NCBI RefSeq assembly: GCF_002836745.1
Contig: NZ_PJAR01000042.1
Location: 124,001 to 188,000, forward strand
Reading direction: 5' to 3'
DNA from: Glaciecola sp. 33A
GTDB taxonomy: Bacteria > Pseudomonadota > Gammaproteobacteria > Enterobacterales > Alteromonadaceae
DNA length: 64,000 nucleotides
The notes below the pieces were generated by a model. The model was not told where the DNA came from. It was given only the letters and a program-made list of their open reading frames with translations, and searched no databases. Both the position numbers and the translations under genes were made by a program. This document shows positions 46,569 to 56,210 of this stretch, piece after piece. Every line of letters begins with the position of its first letter. Position 1 is the stretch's first letter.

Positions 46569-48338
46569 TCAATGCAACTTTTTCATCAACAAATTTAACT
46601 CTTGTTGTTCTTGTTCGGTTAATTCTGAAAATTTTGTTTTTGCGTTTAATTCATCAATGCGTGCTCTAAAGTGCCATTTAATTAAATTTTTAAAGCAATC
46701 CTTATAGAGTATTTTTACGTTCGTGTCTAAAGCCACAACATCACTCTCTAATAGCTGAGCAAGGTGCCTGATATGCGGGTGCTCACGAAACGCTTCGAGC
46801 ACCATACCTGTATTTGCTTTCGGGTTTTTATAACAATAAGAATGCAAATCAATTAGTAAAGGTATCCCCGAGATTGCTGTATTTTTAAGTGGCGTTAGTT
46901 TCACATTCGGGCACTCTGAGGCCAGGCTTGGTGAATCCATCAGTAATCTGAGCATCATACGAAGCGGTGATTGCTTAATTCTTTGAGGAGCTTGGTAATC
47001 AATCTTTCTTGGTGCTTTGCGACTATTGGCATACTTAATGTCTCGAGCTAATGTTTCTTTAGCTTCTTCACCAAATAATTTACTAAGATCAAACATTAAT
47101 AATTCGCGCTGATTCTCACCTTGAATTTTCTCTATCAAAGGCATTGCTTCTGCTTTTAGCGCAGATTTACCCTCATTAGAACCAACAGAATGTCGTTGCA
47201 ATAAATTATCAAAAAAGAATTTTGATAATGGTACAGCCTTACTTAACAAATCTTCGAACGCCTCTTTGCCTATTTTTCTAACCATTGTATCGGGGTCTTC
47301 ACCATCGGGCAGAAATAAGAACTTCATACCCACGCCGTCTTTTAAAAATGGCAGGGCGTTTTCAAGTGCGCGCCATGCTGCCTCGCGACCTGCTCTGTCA
47401 CCGTCATAACAACAAACAATTTCAGCCGTCGATTTGAACATGGCTTGAATGTGTTCAGGCGTAGTTGCGGTGCCCAATGCGGCAACAGCATAATGGATGT
47501 CAAATTGACTCAATGCCACCACATCCATGTATCCTTCAACCACTAATAAGCGGTCAAGTTTTCGATTATTCTGACGCGCTTGATACAAACCGAAAAGCTC
47601 AAAGCCTTTGTGAAAAATAGGTGTTTCAGGGCTATTTAGGTATTTAGGGCCATCGGCTTGCATTACGCGCCCGCCAAATCCAACAACACGGCCTCGCTTA
47701 TCTCTAATTGGAAACATAACGCGGTTGCGGAAAAAATCAAAGCGACGTTTATTGTCATTTTCTGAAATCAGCTTTAGCTCAAGTAGACGCGATTTCTTAT
47801 GCTCATCAGTACCAAATGTTTTTAATACCGAATCCCACTCTGGTGGCGCAAAGCCTATGTCCCATGCTTTGACAATATCGCCACTCAGTCCTCGACCTTT
47901 CAAATATTGGATGACTTCAGGCGCCTGAGAATGGTGTTTTAACTGGTGCTGAAAATATCGAGTAACCGACTCCATTAATTGATAGTCATTTTCACGTTGA
48001 CTTTTTTGCTGGGCAGTTGGCGCTGGTGCTCCCCCCTTTTCTCGCGGAACATCGACACCATAGGTTTTTGCAAGTTCTTCTATTGCTTCTGGAAACTCTA
48101 AGCGGTCGAACTCCATTAAGAAGCTAACGACATTGCCTTTTGCGCCACAACCGAAACAGTAATAGAACTGCTTTTCCTGGCTCACAGAAAACGAAGGGCT
48201 CTTTTCATTATGAAAAGGGCAACAGGCTTGATGATTTTTACCTGCTTTCTTGAGTTTTACCCGCGCATCAATAATGTCGACAATGTCACTTCGAGCAATA
48301 AGATCATCAATGAAGTCGCGGGGAATACGGCCAGCCAT
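46569..48338 (-). CDS. dnaG: DNA primase DnaG
   Basis: A 589-residue primase that makes RNA primers for replication. The N-terminal zinc-binding domain has CCPFHNEKSPSFS and YYCFGCGAKGN. The TOPRIM core shows VVEGYMDVVAL and CYDGDRAGREA. A C-terminal DnaB-binding helical domain covers about 440-589. It starts 4 bp after the yqeY stop, so the two are probably translationally coupled. Confidence 0.97.
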   Translation of the reverse strand: MAGRIPRDFIDDLIARSDIVDIIDARVKLKKAGKNHQACCPFHNEKSPSFSVSQEKQFYYCFGCGAKGNVVSFLMEFDRLEFPEAIEELAKTYGVDVPREKGGAPAPTAQQKSQRENDYQLMESVTRYFQHQLKHHSQAPEVIQYLKGRGLSGDIVKAWDIGFAPPEWDSVLKTFGTDEHKKSRLLELKLISENDNKRRFDFFRNRVMFPIRDKRGRVVGFGGRVMQADGPKYLNSPETPIFHKGFELFGLYQARQNNRKLDRLLVVEGYMDVVALSQFDIHYAVAALGTATTPEHIQAMFKSTAEIVCCYDGDRAGREAAWRALENALPFLKDGVGMKFLFLPDGEDPDTMVRKIGKEAFEDLLSKAVPLSKFFFDNLLQRHSVGSNEGKSALKAEAMPLIEKIQGENQRELLMFDLSKLFGEEAKETLARDIKYANSRKAPRKIDYQAPQRIKQSPLRMMLRLLMDSPSLASECPNVKLTPLKNTAISGIPLLIDLHSYCYKNPKANTGMVLEAFREHPHIRHLAQLLESDVVALDTNVKILYKDCFKNLIKWHFRARIDELNAKTKFSELTEQEQQELNLLMKKLH

Positions 48339-48342
48339 ATAT

Positions 48343-48786
48343 CTAAGCTAATTTAGCTTTAATACTACCGCTCAATGCACCCATATCAGCGCGACCAGTT
48401 ACTTTCGGTTTTAACCAGCCCATTACTTTACCCATATCCTGCATTGACGCAGCACCAGTGGCGGCCATTGCATCATCAATTAATGCATTGATTTCGTCGG
48501 CAGTTAGCGGCTGTGGCAGGTATTTTGTTATAACGACGATCTCTGCTTCTTCAATGTCTACGAGGTCTAGTCGGCCCGCAGCCCTGAATGGCGTAATAGA
48601 TTCATTTCGCTGCTTAACCATTTTGGTCAATATAGCCAGAACATCGGTATCATTTAACTCGATACGCTCATCCACTTCGCGTTGTTTTACTGCAGCAAGA
48701 GCCATTCTCAATGTTTTTAGCGTCAATTTGTCTTTAGCGCGCATTGCATCTTTTTGAGCTTCTTTTAATGTTTCTAATAAAGTCAT
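48343..48786 (-). CDS. yqeY: GatB/YqeY domain protein
   Basis: A 147-residue protein related to the tRNA-binding tail of GatB amidotransferase. MTLLETLKEAQKDAMRAKDKLTLKTLRMALAA at the start and MGKVMGWLKPKVTGRADMG at the end are typical. The function is unclear, possibly tRNA-linked. It is regularly found between rpsU and dnaG in this lineage. Confidence 0.93.
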   Translation of the reverse strand: MTLLETLKEAQKDAMRAKDKLTLKTLRMALAAVKQREVDERIELNDTDVLAILTKMVKQRNESITPFRAAGRLDLVDIEEAEIVVITKYLPQPLTADEINALIDDAMAATGAASMQDMGKVMGWLKPKVTGRADMGALSGSIKAKLA

Positions 48787-48824
48787 CGTTATATTCCCCT
48801 GATATATTTCCGGTTGGCAGAAAC

Positions 48825-48854
48825 AAAAACGGACGTCATAAAGACGCCCGTTTT
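48825..48854 (-). terminator. Intra-operon terminator/attenuator between rpsU and yqeY
   Basis: The stem AAAACGGGCGTC / GACGTCCGTTTTT on the minus strand has one G-T wobble and a 5-nt loop, then a T-run. In E. coli a terminator between rpsU and dnaG lowers primase relative to S21; this hairpin is in the equivalent place and probably does the same. Confidence 0.85.
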
Positions 48855-48896
48855 GAATTTAAATGGTTCGAGACCAGTTAAGTTCTGCTCTACAAG

Positions 48897-49112
48897 TTAG
48901 TACAATCTGACTCGACGTGCGTTCTCGCGAGCTAACTTCTTCATGTGACGCTTTTTAGCAGCAGCTTTTTTGCGCTTGCGTTCCCAAGTTGGCTTTTCAA
49001 AAAATTCGCGACGGCGAACTTCAGATAGTACACCCGCTTTCTCACATGAACGTTTGAAGCGTCTTAGCGCGATATCAAACGGTTCGTTATCTCTTACTTT
49101 CACGATTGGCAT
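48897..49112 (-). CDS. rpsU: 30S ribosomal protein S21
   Basis: A 71-residue basic protein, identical in length to E. coli S21, with [20 protein letters not shown] and [22 protein letters not shown]. It supports base pairing between mRNA and the 16S 3' end. First gene of the macromolecular synthesis operon. Confidence 0.98.
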   Translation of the reverse strand: MPIVKVRDNEPFDIALRRFKRSCEKAGVLSEVRRREFFEKPTWERKRKKAAAKKRHMKKLARENARRVRLY

Positions 49113-49431
49113 TAATTCATCACCTTAAGATGTTTTATCTACCAGGTATGTTTTATTACCCGGGCTTAAAAATGGTGCGGAATACTAAAACTTTTACAAT
49201 TGCTTGTAAAGAGATTTAGCAGAAAAATATTTGCGTTACTTGGTTTTCCGACGGCGATGCGCAGTATATACTAGCAAATCACCGATTGCACTGTGATCAT
49301 CGGCTATTTTAGCGCTTTTTTGATTGTTACTTCGTAAGTAACTGAAACCATTACAAAGCTATTTCAAACATGTATTTTAAAAGCGTTTTTCAAAACGTCT
49401 TTTAAAGGATTATTTTTTACTGAGTATTTAC
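49113..49431. other. Divergent promoter region rpsU / tsaD
   Basis: 319 bp without an ORF between divergent rpsU and tsaD. It holds the rpsU promoter (49182-49210). The tsaD promoter is not clear; a TATACT element near 49270 is a candidate with poor -35 spacing. A short T-rich stretch precedes the tsaD ATG. Confidence 0.6.
49182..49210 (-). promoter_or_regulatory. Sigma-70 promoter for rpsU operon
   Basis: On the minus strand TTTACA (complement of 49205-49210), a 17-bp spacer and TAGTAT (complement of 49182-49187) form a good sigma-70 promoter. The predicted start of transcription is about 60 bp before the rpsU ATG. Confidence 0.7.
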
Positions 49432-50445
49432 ATGAAAATTCTAGGCATCGAAACATCCTGTGACGAAACGGGAGTGGCTATTTATGACACTGATAATGGC
49501 TTGTTATCTCACGAACTCTACAGCCAAGTTAAATTGCACGCGGATTACGGGGGTGTTGTGCCCGAACTAGCGTCGCGTGATCATGTTCGAAAAATTGTGC
49601 CTCTAATTAAGCGCACGATTGCCAACGCTGGACTCAGTTCGGAAGACCTCGACGGCGTTGCCTTCACGCGTGGGCCGGGCTTAGTAGGGGCATTGCTTGT
49701 AGGGTCTTCAGTGGGTCGTAGTCTAGCCTATGCTTGGGGCGTGCCAGCGATTGGTGTTCATCATATGGAAGGGCACTTACTGGCCCCAATGTTGGATGAT
49801 AATCCGCCACCATTTCCCTTTATTGCCTTATTGGTATCTGGCGGCCACAGCATGATTGTCGATGTTCAAGGGATTGGTCGATACACTGTTCTAGGTGAAT
49901 CATTAGATGACGCTGCGGGAGAAGCATTCGATAAAACAGCAAAGCTCCTTGGCCTCGATTATCCTGGTGGTCCTTTACTGGCAAAATTAGCGGAAAAAGG
50001 CCAAGCCGGTCACTACAAATTCCCTAGACCCATGACTGACCGTCCTGGTTTAGACATGAGCTTTAGTGGATTAAAAACATTCGCAGCAAATACAATTCGG
50101 GCTTGTGATGGCGCCGACCAAACAAAAGCCAACATTGCTTATGCATTCCAAGACGCGGTGGTGGATACGTTATTGATCAAATGTCAGCGCGCATTAAAAC
50201 AAACCAATCAAAAACGTTTAGTGATTGCTGGCGGTGTTAGCGCGAACAAACAGCTTAGAGCCACTTTACAAGACCTGAACCGCCGTAAAGGGATTGAAGT
50301 GTATTATCCAGCTTTTGAATATTGCACAGATAATGGCGCCATGATCGCGTATGCAGGAGCGCAACGTTTATTAGCAGGTGAGTCTGAAGGCTTGGATACG
50401 AAAGCGATGCCAAGATGGCCTTTGGATTCTCTGCAAGCTATATAG
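49432..50445 (+). CDS. tsaD: tRNA N6-threonylcarbamoyltransferase TsaD
   Basis: A 337-residue ASKHA-fold enzyme that transfers threonylcarbamoyl to A37 of ANN-decoding tRNAs with TsaB and Tsa[16 protein letters not shown] at the N-terminus, GVHHMEGHL with metal-binding His residues, ALLVSGGHS, and [13 protein letters not shown] are diagnostic. It diverges from rpsU, a conserved arrangement in gammaproteobacteria. Confidence 0.98.
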   Translation: MKILGIETSCDETGVAIYDTDNGLLSHELYSQVKLHADYGGVVPELASRDHVRKIVPLIKRTIANAGLSSEDLDGVAFTRGPGLVGALLVGSSVGRSLAYAWGVPAIGVHHMEGHLLAPMLDDNPPPFPFIALLVSGGHSMIVDVQGIGRYTVLGESLDDAAGEAFDKTAKLLGLDYPGGPLLAKLAEKGQAGHYKFPRPMTDRPGLDMSFSGLKTFAANTIRACDGADQTKANIAYAFQDAVVDTLLIKCQRALKQTNQKRLVIAGGVSANKQLRATLQDLNRRKGIEVYYPAFEYCTDNGAMIAYAGAQRLLAGESEGLDTKAMPRWPLDSLQAI

Positions 50446-50573
50446 TAGCCTTGAGGCGGAGCACAAGACGCTTTCGCTTAAATTACTGAGCTAAAATAAC
50501 TAATGAAATAAGAGTGCTATCTTAAGTGAATTAATGACTTGCTTTTCGTGTGTATACAATGTCACCGCATACA

Positions 50574-51176
50574 TTATTCATTAACGTTGCCTTTTTTCCA
50601 TATTTTACTCTCTTTACCACCCAGTAGGCGTCTAATATTATCTCTATGCTGCCAAATTATAAGGGCCGACAGCATGATAACTGGATATATATAGTCAGGC
50701 TTGAAAAGTAGCGTGTAAATAGGAGCAAGCGTCACGGTAACGATAGCAGCAAGTGATGAATAGCCGGTAAGTACCGCGACTAATAGCCATGTTCCCAGCA
50801 ATAGACCAGCTAAATTAAAGCCCAATGAAATTAAACATCCTAAGGCAGTTGCTACGCCTTTACCGCCTTTGAATTTAAAAAATATAGGGTACATGTGGCC
50901 TAGACAAGCGGCGATAGCAATAACACCAATCGATATGGCATCAACACCTAACAGAAACGCCGCATAAACACTCACGGTGCCTTTTAATATGTCAAAGACT
51001 AGAACCATAACGGCAGCGAAAGGCCCTGCAATCCGCAAAACATTGGTTGCTCCTGGATTTCCTGAGCCCTGTGTTCGTGGGTCGCCTTTACCGAACAAAT
51101 AGCAAACCAAGATCGCACTGGACACAGAACCTAACATATATGCGGCAAAAATCATCATCAGTGTGAATGAAATCAT
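50574..51176 (-). CDS. plsY: Acyl-phosphate:glycerol-3-phosphate acyltransferase PlsY
   Basis: A 200-residue inner-membrane enzyme with about five helices that makes lysophosphatidic acid from acyl phosphate. Conserved motifs: [26 protein letters not shown], and RHDNIRRL-like residues near the C-terminus ([15 protein letters not shown]). Convergent with tsaD and divergent from folB; this order is common in gammaproteobacteria. Confidence 0.96.
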   Translation of the reverse strand: MISFTLMMIFAAYMLGSVSSAILVCYLFGKGDPRTQGSGNPGATNVLRIAGPFAAVMVLVFDILKGTVSVYAAFLLGVDAISIGVIAIAACLGHMYPIFFKFKGGKGVATALGCLISLGFNLAGLLLGTWLLVAVLTGYSSLAAIVTVTLAPIYTLLFKPDYIYPVIMLSALIIWQHRDNIRRLLGGKESKIWKKGNVNE

Positions 51177-51259
51177 ATACTTGGTCCCTGTATTGCGGTT
51201 ACACTAAATTATAGATTACTAGAAGGTGAAAAAAATCGCTAGCCGATTAAGTTATTGTC

Positions 51260-51613
51260 ATGGATTTAGTTAAAATACAGGGCTTAACCGTCCACGCACT
51301 TATTGGTGTTTTTGAGTTCGAAAGGCACGCAAAACAAAGGTTAATACTGGATGTTGATATGGTCACTGACCTAGAGTTGGCCGCCAGCACTGATGATGTC
51401 AAAAATACGATCGACTATGGCAAGGTTGCTCAGCGCTTAGCTGAACTCGCTGATGAGTCGTCGTACTTTTTACTCGAAGCATTGGCAAAAGAAATGCTAG
51501 ATACGATATTTGTCGAATTTAACCCGCAAAAAGTCACGCTCACTGTTAACAAGCCTGATATTCTAAAAGAAGCGGTAAATGTCGCTATTAGTATGACCCG
51601 AGAGCGCCCTTAG
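51260..51613 (+). CDS. folB: Dihydroneopterin aldolase FolB
   Basis: A 117-residue folate-pathway enzyme converting dihydroneopterin to 6-hydroxymethyldihydropterin. GVFEFERHAKQRLILDVDM, the DYGKV element, the LLEALAKEM Glu region, and the Lys in VNKPDIL are conserved. Its stop shares a base with the GTG start of folK (TAGTG), so the two are coupled and act in consecutive steps. Confidence 0.95.
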   Translation: MDLVKIQGLTVHALIGVFEFERHAKQRLILDVDMVTDLELAASTDDVKNTIDYGKVAQRLAELADESSYFLLEALAKEMLDTIFVEFNPQKVTLTVNKPDILKEAVNVAISMTRERP

Positions 51614-52116
51614 TGTCCCACTTTATACTTATCAGTGTCGGTTCCAATATCGATAAAACGGCGAATACCAATGCGGGACTTAATGGCATTGCTGAGGCTT
51701 TTGACAATGTGCAACTGTCGCCAGTTTATGAAAGTGAATCTGTTGGTTTTAAAGGTGATACGTTTTTTAATTTAGTTGTATCGGCTCAAACTGATGCCAG
51801 CGTCAAACGAGTGTGTGAAACACTAAAAAAAATTGAAGATGAAAATGGTCGAATTCGAGGCACGCAAAAATTTGCACTGCGAACCCTCGATCTTGATCTA
51901 TTGATCTTTGATGAGCGCGTCATCCATAAGCCGATTGTTTTGCCTCGTGATGAAATTCTCTACAATGCTTTTGTATTGAGGCCGTTAGCTGACTTAGTAC
52001 CATCGCACGTTCACCCTGTAGTGAAAAAAACTTATCAAACCTTATGGCAACAGTACGACAAGCAAAAACAAAACTTGTGGGTCGCTGACTACGAGTGGAG
52101 TAATACCCGAAAATGA
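51613..52116 (+). CDS. folK: 2-amino-4-hydroxy-6-hydroxymethyldihydropteridine pyrophosphokinase FolK
   Basis: A 167-residue kinase that pyrophosphorylates hydroxymethyldihydropterin. ISVGSN at the N-terminus, GDTFFNLVV, and the active-site RTLDLDLLIFDERV are diagnostic. It uses a GTG start at 51613 overlapping the folB stop and ends in an ATGA overlap with uppP. Confidence 0.95.
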   Translation: MSHFILISVGSNIDKTANTNAGLNGIAEAFDNVQLSPVYESESVGFKGDTFFNLVVSAQTDASVKRVCETLKKIEDENGRIRGTQKFALRTLDLDLLIFDERVIHKPIVLPRDEILYNAFVLRPLADLVPSHVHPVVKKTYQTLWQQYDKQKQNLWVADYEWSNTRK

Positions 52117-52913
52117 CCTTCTTTGAAATAATTATTCTTGCAATCATTCAGGGTTTAACTGAATTTTTACCAATTTCTAGTTCCGCTCATCTTATTTTAC
52201 CCGCCGAAATCCTCGGTTGGCGCCAGCAAGGGTTGGCGTTTGACGTTGCTGTGCATGTGGGTAGCTTACTTGCAGTTATGATTTATTTAAGAAGTGATAT
52301 AGCAAGGTTAACCGTTGCGTGGTTTTCGACTGGTTTTAGTCGCCAGCAAACAACAGAAAGTAAGTTAGCTTGGTGGATAATTGTTTCTACCATCCCAGGG
52401 GTTATCTTTGGTTACCTAATGAAAGACTTTATTGCCGAAAATCTACGCGTTGCTATCGTCATCGCAATCACGACTATCGTATTTGGTTTGTTACTTTGGT
52501 ACGCAGATGCGACCGCAAAACAAACAAAAAAAATTGAAAATATTGGTTTGAAAGAAGCGGTTATTATTGGCTTGGCTCAAGCGGTTGCAATTATTCCAGG
52601 CACGTCTCGTTCAGGTATCACGATGACTGCTGGACTCATGCTTGGACTGGACCGAGAAAGTACGGCAAAATTTTCTTTTTTACTTTCCATACCGATCATT
52701 TTAGGTGCCGGTTTGTTTTCGGTATTGGGCTTGTTAGAGAGTGCCTCTAAAGTCAACTGGAATGAGTTGTTGTATGGTGTCGCTTTCTCTTTTGTTGCTG
52801 CTTATTTATGTATATTCTTGTTTTTAAATTGGATTTCTAGAATCGGAATGTTGCCATTCGTTATTTATAGATTGGTATTAGGTTTCGTATTGTTATACAT
52901 AGTTTTGGGTTAA
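52113..52913 (+). CDS. uppP: Undecaprenyl-diphosphatase UppP (BacA)
   Basis: A 266-residue membrane enzyme that recycles the undecaprenyl carrier lipid. The (E/Q)-rich motif [15 protein letters not shown] and the PGTSRSG motif ([13 protein letters not shown]) are present, with about seven or eight helices. The start overlaps folK by 4 bp. Confidence 0.96.
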   Translation: MTFFEIIILAIIQGLTEFLPISSSAHLILPAEILGWRQQGLAFDVAVHVGSLLAVMIYLRSDIARLTVAWFSTGFSRQQTTESKLAWWIIVSTIPGVIFGYLMKDFIAENLRVAIVIAITTIVFGLLLWYADATAKQTKKIENIGLKEAVIIGLAQAVAIIPGTSRSGITMTAGLMLGLDRESTAKFSFLLSIPIILGAGLFSVLGLLESASKVNWNELLYGVAFSFVAAYLCIFLFLNWISRIGMLPFVIYRLVLGFVLLYIVLG

Positions 52914-52959
52914 TTTATATACGCAAATTAGTCAATCGTTTACCAAAAGGGCTGTTAGT

Positions 52960-53322
52960 ATGAATGATACGATATTTACAAAAATTATTAATAAAGAGAT
53001 CCCGGCCGATATATTGTTTGAAGATGACAGGGTCATCGCTTTTAAGGACATTAGTCCGCAAGCGCCAGTGCACTTCTTAGTCATCCCGAAAAAAGCGATA
53101 GCCACTACCAATGATATTGTTGCTGAAGATGAAGCACTCATAGGCTACATGCATCGCGTTGCGGCAAATGTCGCAAAAGACTTAGGTGTCGCAGAGCAGG
53201 GATTTAGAACAGTAATGAATTGTAATCAAGATGGCGGACAAACGGTTTATCATATCCATTTGCACGTTTTAGCAGGGAAAGCATTGGGATGGCCACCTTA
53301 TCAAGAACGATTAAAAGGGTAA
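52960..53322 (+). CDS. hinT: HIT-family purine nucleoside phosphoramidase (HinT)
   Basis: A 120-residue histidine-triad protein. [19 protein letters not shown] at the N-terminus and the triad [10 protein letters not shown] near 99-108 are typical. It hydrolyses nucleoside phosphoramidates and adenylated lysine. Own ribosome binding site; 46 bp after uppP. Confidence 0.95.
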   Translation: MNDTIFTKIINKEIPADILFEDDRVIAFKDISPQAPVHFLVIPKKAIATTNDIVAEDEALIGYMHRVAANVAKDLGVAEQGFRTVMNCNQDGGQTVYHIHLHVLAGKALGWPPYQERLKG

Positions 53323-53456
53323 ACTAATCCATCAGTTTGAAGCGACAAGTCACAATGTCCAGTTGCATAGTGATACAGTCAAATCAACGGTAAAATGTCA
53401 TTAAAGTTTTGCTAACGTTAGTTAAGCAAGCTATCAAAATATAAGGTTTTATTTAC

Positions 53457-54290
53457 ATGTCAACTCAAAATGCACTGTTAACTATTTTAGTCGAAAAAAT
53501 TAACAACGATACTTTGGTGTTACCAACCCTTCCTGCAATCGCATTGAAAGTAAGAAGATCGGCTGATGATCCCAATATCAATTTGAATGGCATGGCTGAC
53601 GTAGTGGGTCTTGACCCGTCGTTGAGCGCTCGGATGATTAAAATTTCCAATAGCGCGTATTTGGGTCGTGCCGTTAAAGTAACGTCTACCACACAAGCGG
53701 TAACGCGGATTGGTCTAAATCAAGTAAAGAACATTGCTACCGCTTTAGCTATGGAACAACTGTTTGTTTCGAAAAATGAAACTGTTAAAAAATACATGAC
53801 AAAAATGTGGAATGACACTGTTGATATTGTAGCAAACGCGATGGCTGCTATGTTGACTTATCAAGCTGCGACAGGTAAAAAAAACCTGAGTTTAGATACG
53901 ATGACACTTTCTGCACTGGTAGCTAATATCGGTGCATTGCCGGTATTGACTGAAGCCGAACGTCATGACAGTGTTTTTGCCAATCCAACTTTCCTGGATG
54001 TAGCGATCCAGAAACTGTCCGGTCGCATTGGTGGTAGTATTATGCGTGAGTGGCAATTCAATGAGGTTTTTATTCAGTGCGCAGAGCATTGGAGAAACTT
54101 AGAGTTCACTGAATCAAGCATAGACTATATTGATTTTGTTCGTATAGGCGCGGCATTATCAAATCAAGCAGACAACGGTGATGAAATCCTGACGTTAGCA
54201 CAAGAGAAAGGTATTTTTACTGATGTTGAGATTTATCAGTCTCCTGAGTTTACTGAAATCAGAGATAATGCAAAAGCTATCTTTGCGTAA
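53457..54290 (+). CDS. HDOD domain signalling protein
   Basis: A 277-residue protein whose residues about 18-215 form an HDOD domain (LPTLPAIALKVRRSADDPNINLNGMADVV, LDPSLSARMIKISNSA, ITTA-like VTSTTQAVTRIGLNQVKNIA). It lacks the catalytic HD pair, as is normal for HDOD. Such proteins act in signalling linked to c-di-GMP, motility or competence, but no partner domain or neighbour points to a specific role. Nothing is seen in the 200-bp gap after it. Confidence 0.88.
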   Translation: MSTQNALLTILVEKINNDTLVLPTLPAIALKVRRSADDPNINLNGMADVVGLDPSLSARMIKISNSAYLGRAVKVTSTTQAVTRIGLNQVKNIATALAMEQLFVSKNETVKKYMTKMWNDTVDIVANAMAAMLTYQAATGKKNLSLDTMTLSALVANIGALPVLTEAERHDSVFANPTFLDVAIQKLSGRIGGSIMREWQFNEVFIQCAEHWRNLEFTESSIDYIDFVRIGAALSNQADNGDEILTLAQEKGIFTDVEIYQSPEFTEIRDNAKAIFA

Positions 54291-54492
54291 ACGCTTTTAC
54301 TGGGTCGAGTCTTGCATAAACATGCAGAATTGTTGGTCAGTTTGAGGGGGGGGATGAATATGGAGTTTTCTTGTTTGTATTGAGCTTAATTACTCGAGTG
54401 TCACTGGATGGCGAGAGATAGAAAAAGCTGCCTTTCTCAAGCTCTCACCATGTCAGGATTTGCTGGGAACTATCCTGTTCCGAATTTCTGCT

Positions 54493-54948
54493 CTACAGAG
54501 AGACTGTTTTCCCTTCAAATTTCTTAGCAAACGTTTTGATATCTTGATTGTTGCAAATGATATTGAATCTTTGCATGTCATGCTTCTCTAAAGCAACGTC
54601 AACGCCGATAAGCACTGCATCTAAACAAATTTGTGATTCAAGCGATTCATCAGTAATAAATCTAATTTTTCTTGCTGTTTGTGCTTGTTCTTGGTCTGTT
54701 TGTTTAAATGTTCTTGCTGTGCGAACTAGTGACTTGCCGTTGCAACTTAAAATAGCAGTGAAACGGTCAAAGTTTTCAGTGCTCTTGCGCACTAGTTCGT
54801 AAGCCGCTTTTAAGCCTTCAGTTGCTGCGGAATAGCACACTTTAGTTTCAAATGTATTGTCTGCTGGACGGAGTTGAACATTCGTTGCTAAAACAGAAGC
54901 ACTAAATGTAATTGTCGCAATAGCGATTAAGGTGAATGAAGTTTTCAT
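54493..54948 (-). CDS. Exported DUF3718-like protein with two Cys-Cys repeats
   Basis: A 151-residue secreted protein with a Sec signal ending near ASVLA. Two similar halves follow: one with VCYSAATEGL...ILSCNGKSLVRTA and one with ICLDAVLIGVD...IICNNQDIKTFA. Each carries a Cys-...-Cys pair that could form a disulfide. The pattern C..A(x)..CNG..(L/I)..(F)A is that of DUF3718, of unknown function. Three palindromes of the form GTAAT-WAA-ATTAC lie in its upstream region. Confidence 0.7.
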   Translation of the reverse strand: MKTSFTLIAIATITFSASVLATNVQLRPADNTFETKVCYSAATEGLKAAYELVRKSTENFDRFTAILSCNGKSLVRTARTFKQTDQEQAQTARKIRFITDESLESQICLDAVLIGVDVALEKHDMQRFNIICNNQDIKTFAKKFEGKTVSL

Positions 54949-55313
54949 ATGAGTATCCCAGTAATAATATTGTGCAACAACATTGTTGCCAGATAAATAA
55001 TACTGAATTACATACAGAGATCTAGTTATTTTGTAATAAAATTACAAAATAATTGAAATTTATACATTATTTAACGTTATTATGTAATTAAATTACTAAT
55101 TTTTAACAGATGATGCTTATTAATTACCCAATTTTAACACTATAAACAAAAGATTCGAATGCTTCTGCCTGCACGTATTTAGTGCTATTGCGCTATTTTG
55201 GTGAGGTCTGATACTCTCTTTGTGCACTCATTGGTGCAGTTGTAGTGAACTGAAATAAAAGTGTAATAAAATTACATTATAAGGCTGACTTAACGATCAG
55301 CCTTATACCCTTA
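54949..55313. promoter_or_regulatory. Gene-free region with three GTAATNAAATTAC palindromes
   Basis: 365 bp, very AT-rich, no ORF. GTAATAAAATTAC occurs at 55033-55045 as the centre of a perfect 12-bp inverted repeat (55026-55052) and again at 55263-55275. GTAATTAAATTAC is at 55084-55096. Two lie about 85 and 136 bp upstream of the DUF3718-like gene and the third beside the rdgC terminator. They may be operators of an unidentified regulator; AT-richness makes chance palindromes more likely, so this is tentative. Confidence 0.5.
55279..55304 (-). terminator. Rho-independent terminator of rdgC
   Basis: The stem AAGGCTGA / TCAGCCTT with an 8-nt loop and T-rich flank lies 10-30 bp after the rdgC stop. 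Confidence 0.8.
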
Positions 55314-56210
55314 TTATTCCGAATCGACTTCAAATATTTTGCGAAGAGCTCCAGCAAATTCGATCACTTCAGAGGACATTAGTGTAAAGTCAGCATCCAA
55401 CTTCACATTGAGTTCATCTTTAGGAATATCTTCGTTTTGTTCTTTTACGACATCAGTAAACTTCAAGCGCTTTATAGATAGATCTTCGCCGATGATGCAG
55501 GTGAGTCGGTCTTGCCAAGCAACGCTCAATTTTTGAACCAACATACCGGACTGTAAATGCGCTAGTATTTCAGCCGCATCTAGGTTTTGTGATTTACACC
55601 TAATTACGGCGCCATCTTCTGACGGTGACTTAAACTCAGCTTCATCAAGTATTTCGATTTGATCAGGGGCGTCTTGAAGAACCCAGGAGCTTAGGATTTC
55701 TTGTTTGCTGCTTTTTGCAAAAGGCACAACGGGAAGAGAGCCGATACACTTTCTAACGCAAGAGAGAAAAGCTTCAGCTGCGCCATCAGAGCTGGCATCG
55801 ACGACAACAAGGTTATTCTCTGGTGAAATAAACCCGTGGGTCACACTGTTTTTAGTGAATGCTTGAGGAAGTAAACGGTGAACAATTTCTTGTTTTAAAT
55901 CTTGTTGAGATTTTTTCGGAACTGGTGAACCTGTTTCGGCCTCAATTTGTGCCACTTTTTCAGCTAATTCATTGTTAATAACTGACGCCGGTAGTATGCG
56001 TTCTTGTTTTTTGAGTACTAACCAATAACGATTAGCGGTTTTTTGAAACAACATGTCGCTATTTCTAAACGGTGATGTCCACCCCATAGTAGCAATATCT
56101 TGAGAACCGCAAGGACGAAAAGACATGCTTTCTAACTGAGTTTGAAGTTGCTCTTCGTTGAGTTCTAAGGAGTTTGTTAGTTGATATAATTTAAGATTTT
56201 TGAACCACAT
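55314..56210 (-). CDS. rdgC: Recombination-associated protein RdgC
   Basis: A 298-residue nucleoid-associated protein that forms a ring around double-stranded DNA and modulates RecA. MWFKNLKLYQLT at the N-terminus, MGWTSPFRNSDMLFQ, LPASVINNELAEKVA and the SWVLQDAPD region match E. coli RdgC by memory. Length is close to the usual 303. Confidence 0.96.
   Translation of the reverse strand: MWFKNLKLYQLTNSLELNEEQLQTQLESMSFRPCGSQDIATMGWTSPFRNSDMLFQKTANRYWLVLKKQERILPASVINNELAEKVAQIEAETGSPVPKKSQQDLKQEIVHRLLPQAFTKNSVTHGFISPENNLVVVDASSDGAAEAFLSCVRKCIGSLPVVPFAKSSKQEILSSWVLQDAPDQIEILDEAEFKSPSEDGAVIRCKSQNLDAAEILAHLQSGMLVQKLSVAWQDRLTCIIGEDLSIKRLKFTDVVKEQNEDIPKDELNVKLDADFTLMSSEVIEFAGALRKIFEVDSE

Noticed and set aside
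46321-46707. 128-residue plus-strand ORF between rpoD and dnaG
   Set aside because: It runs over the 3' end of dnaG on the opposite strand, has a composition typical of AT-rich spacer and no recognisable motif.
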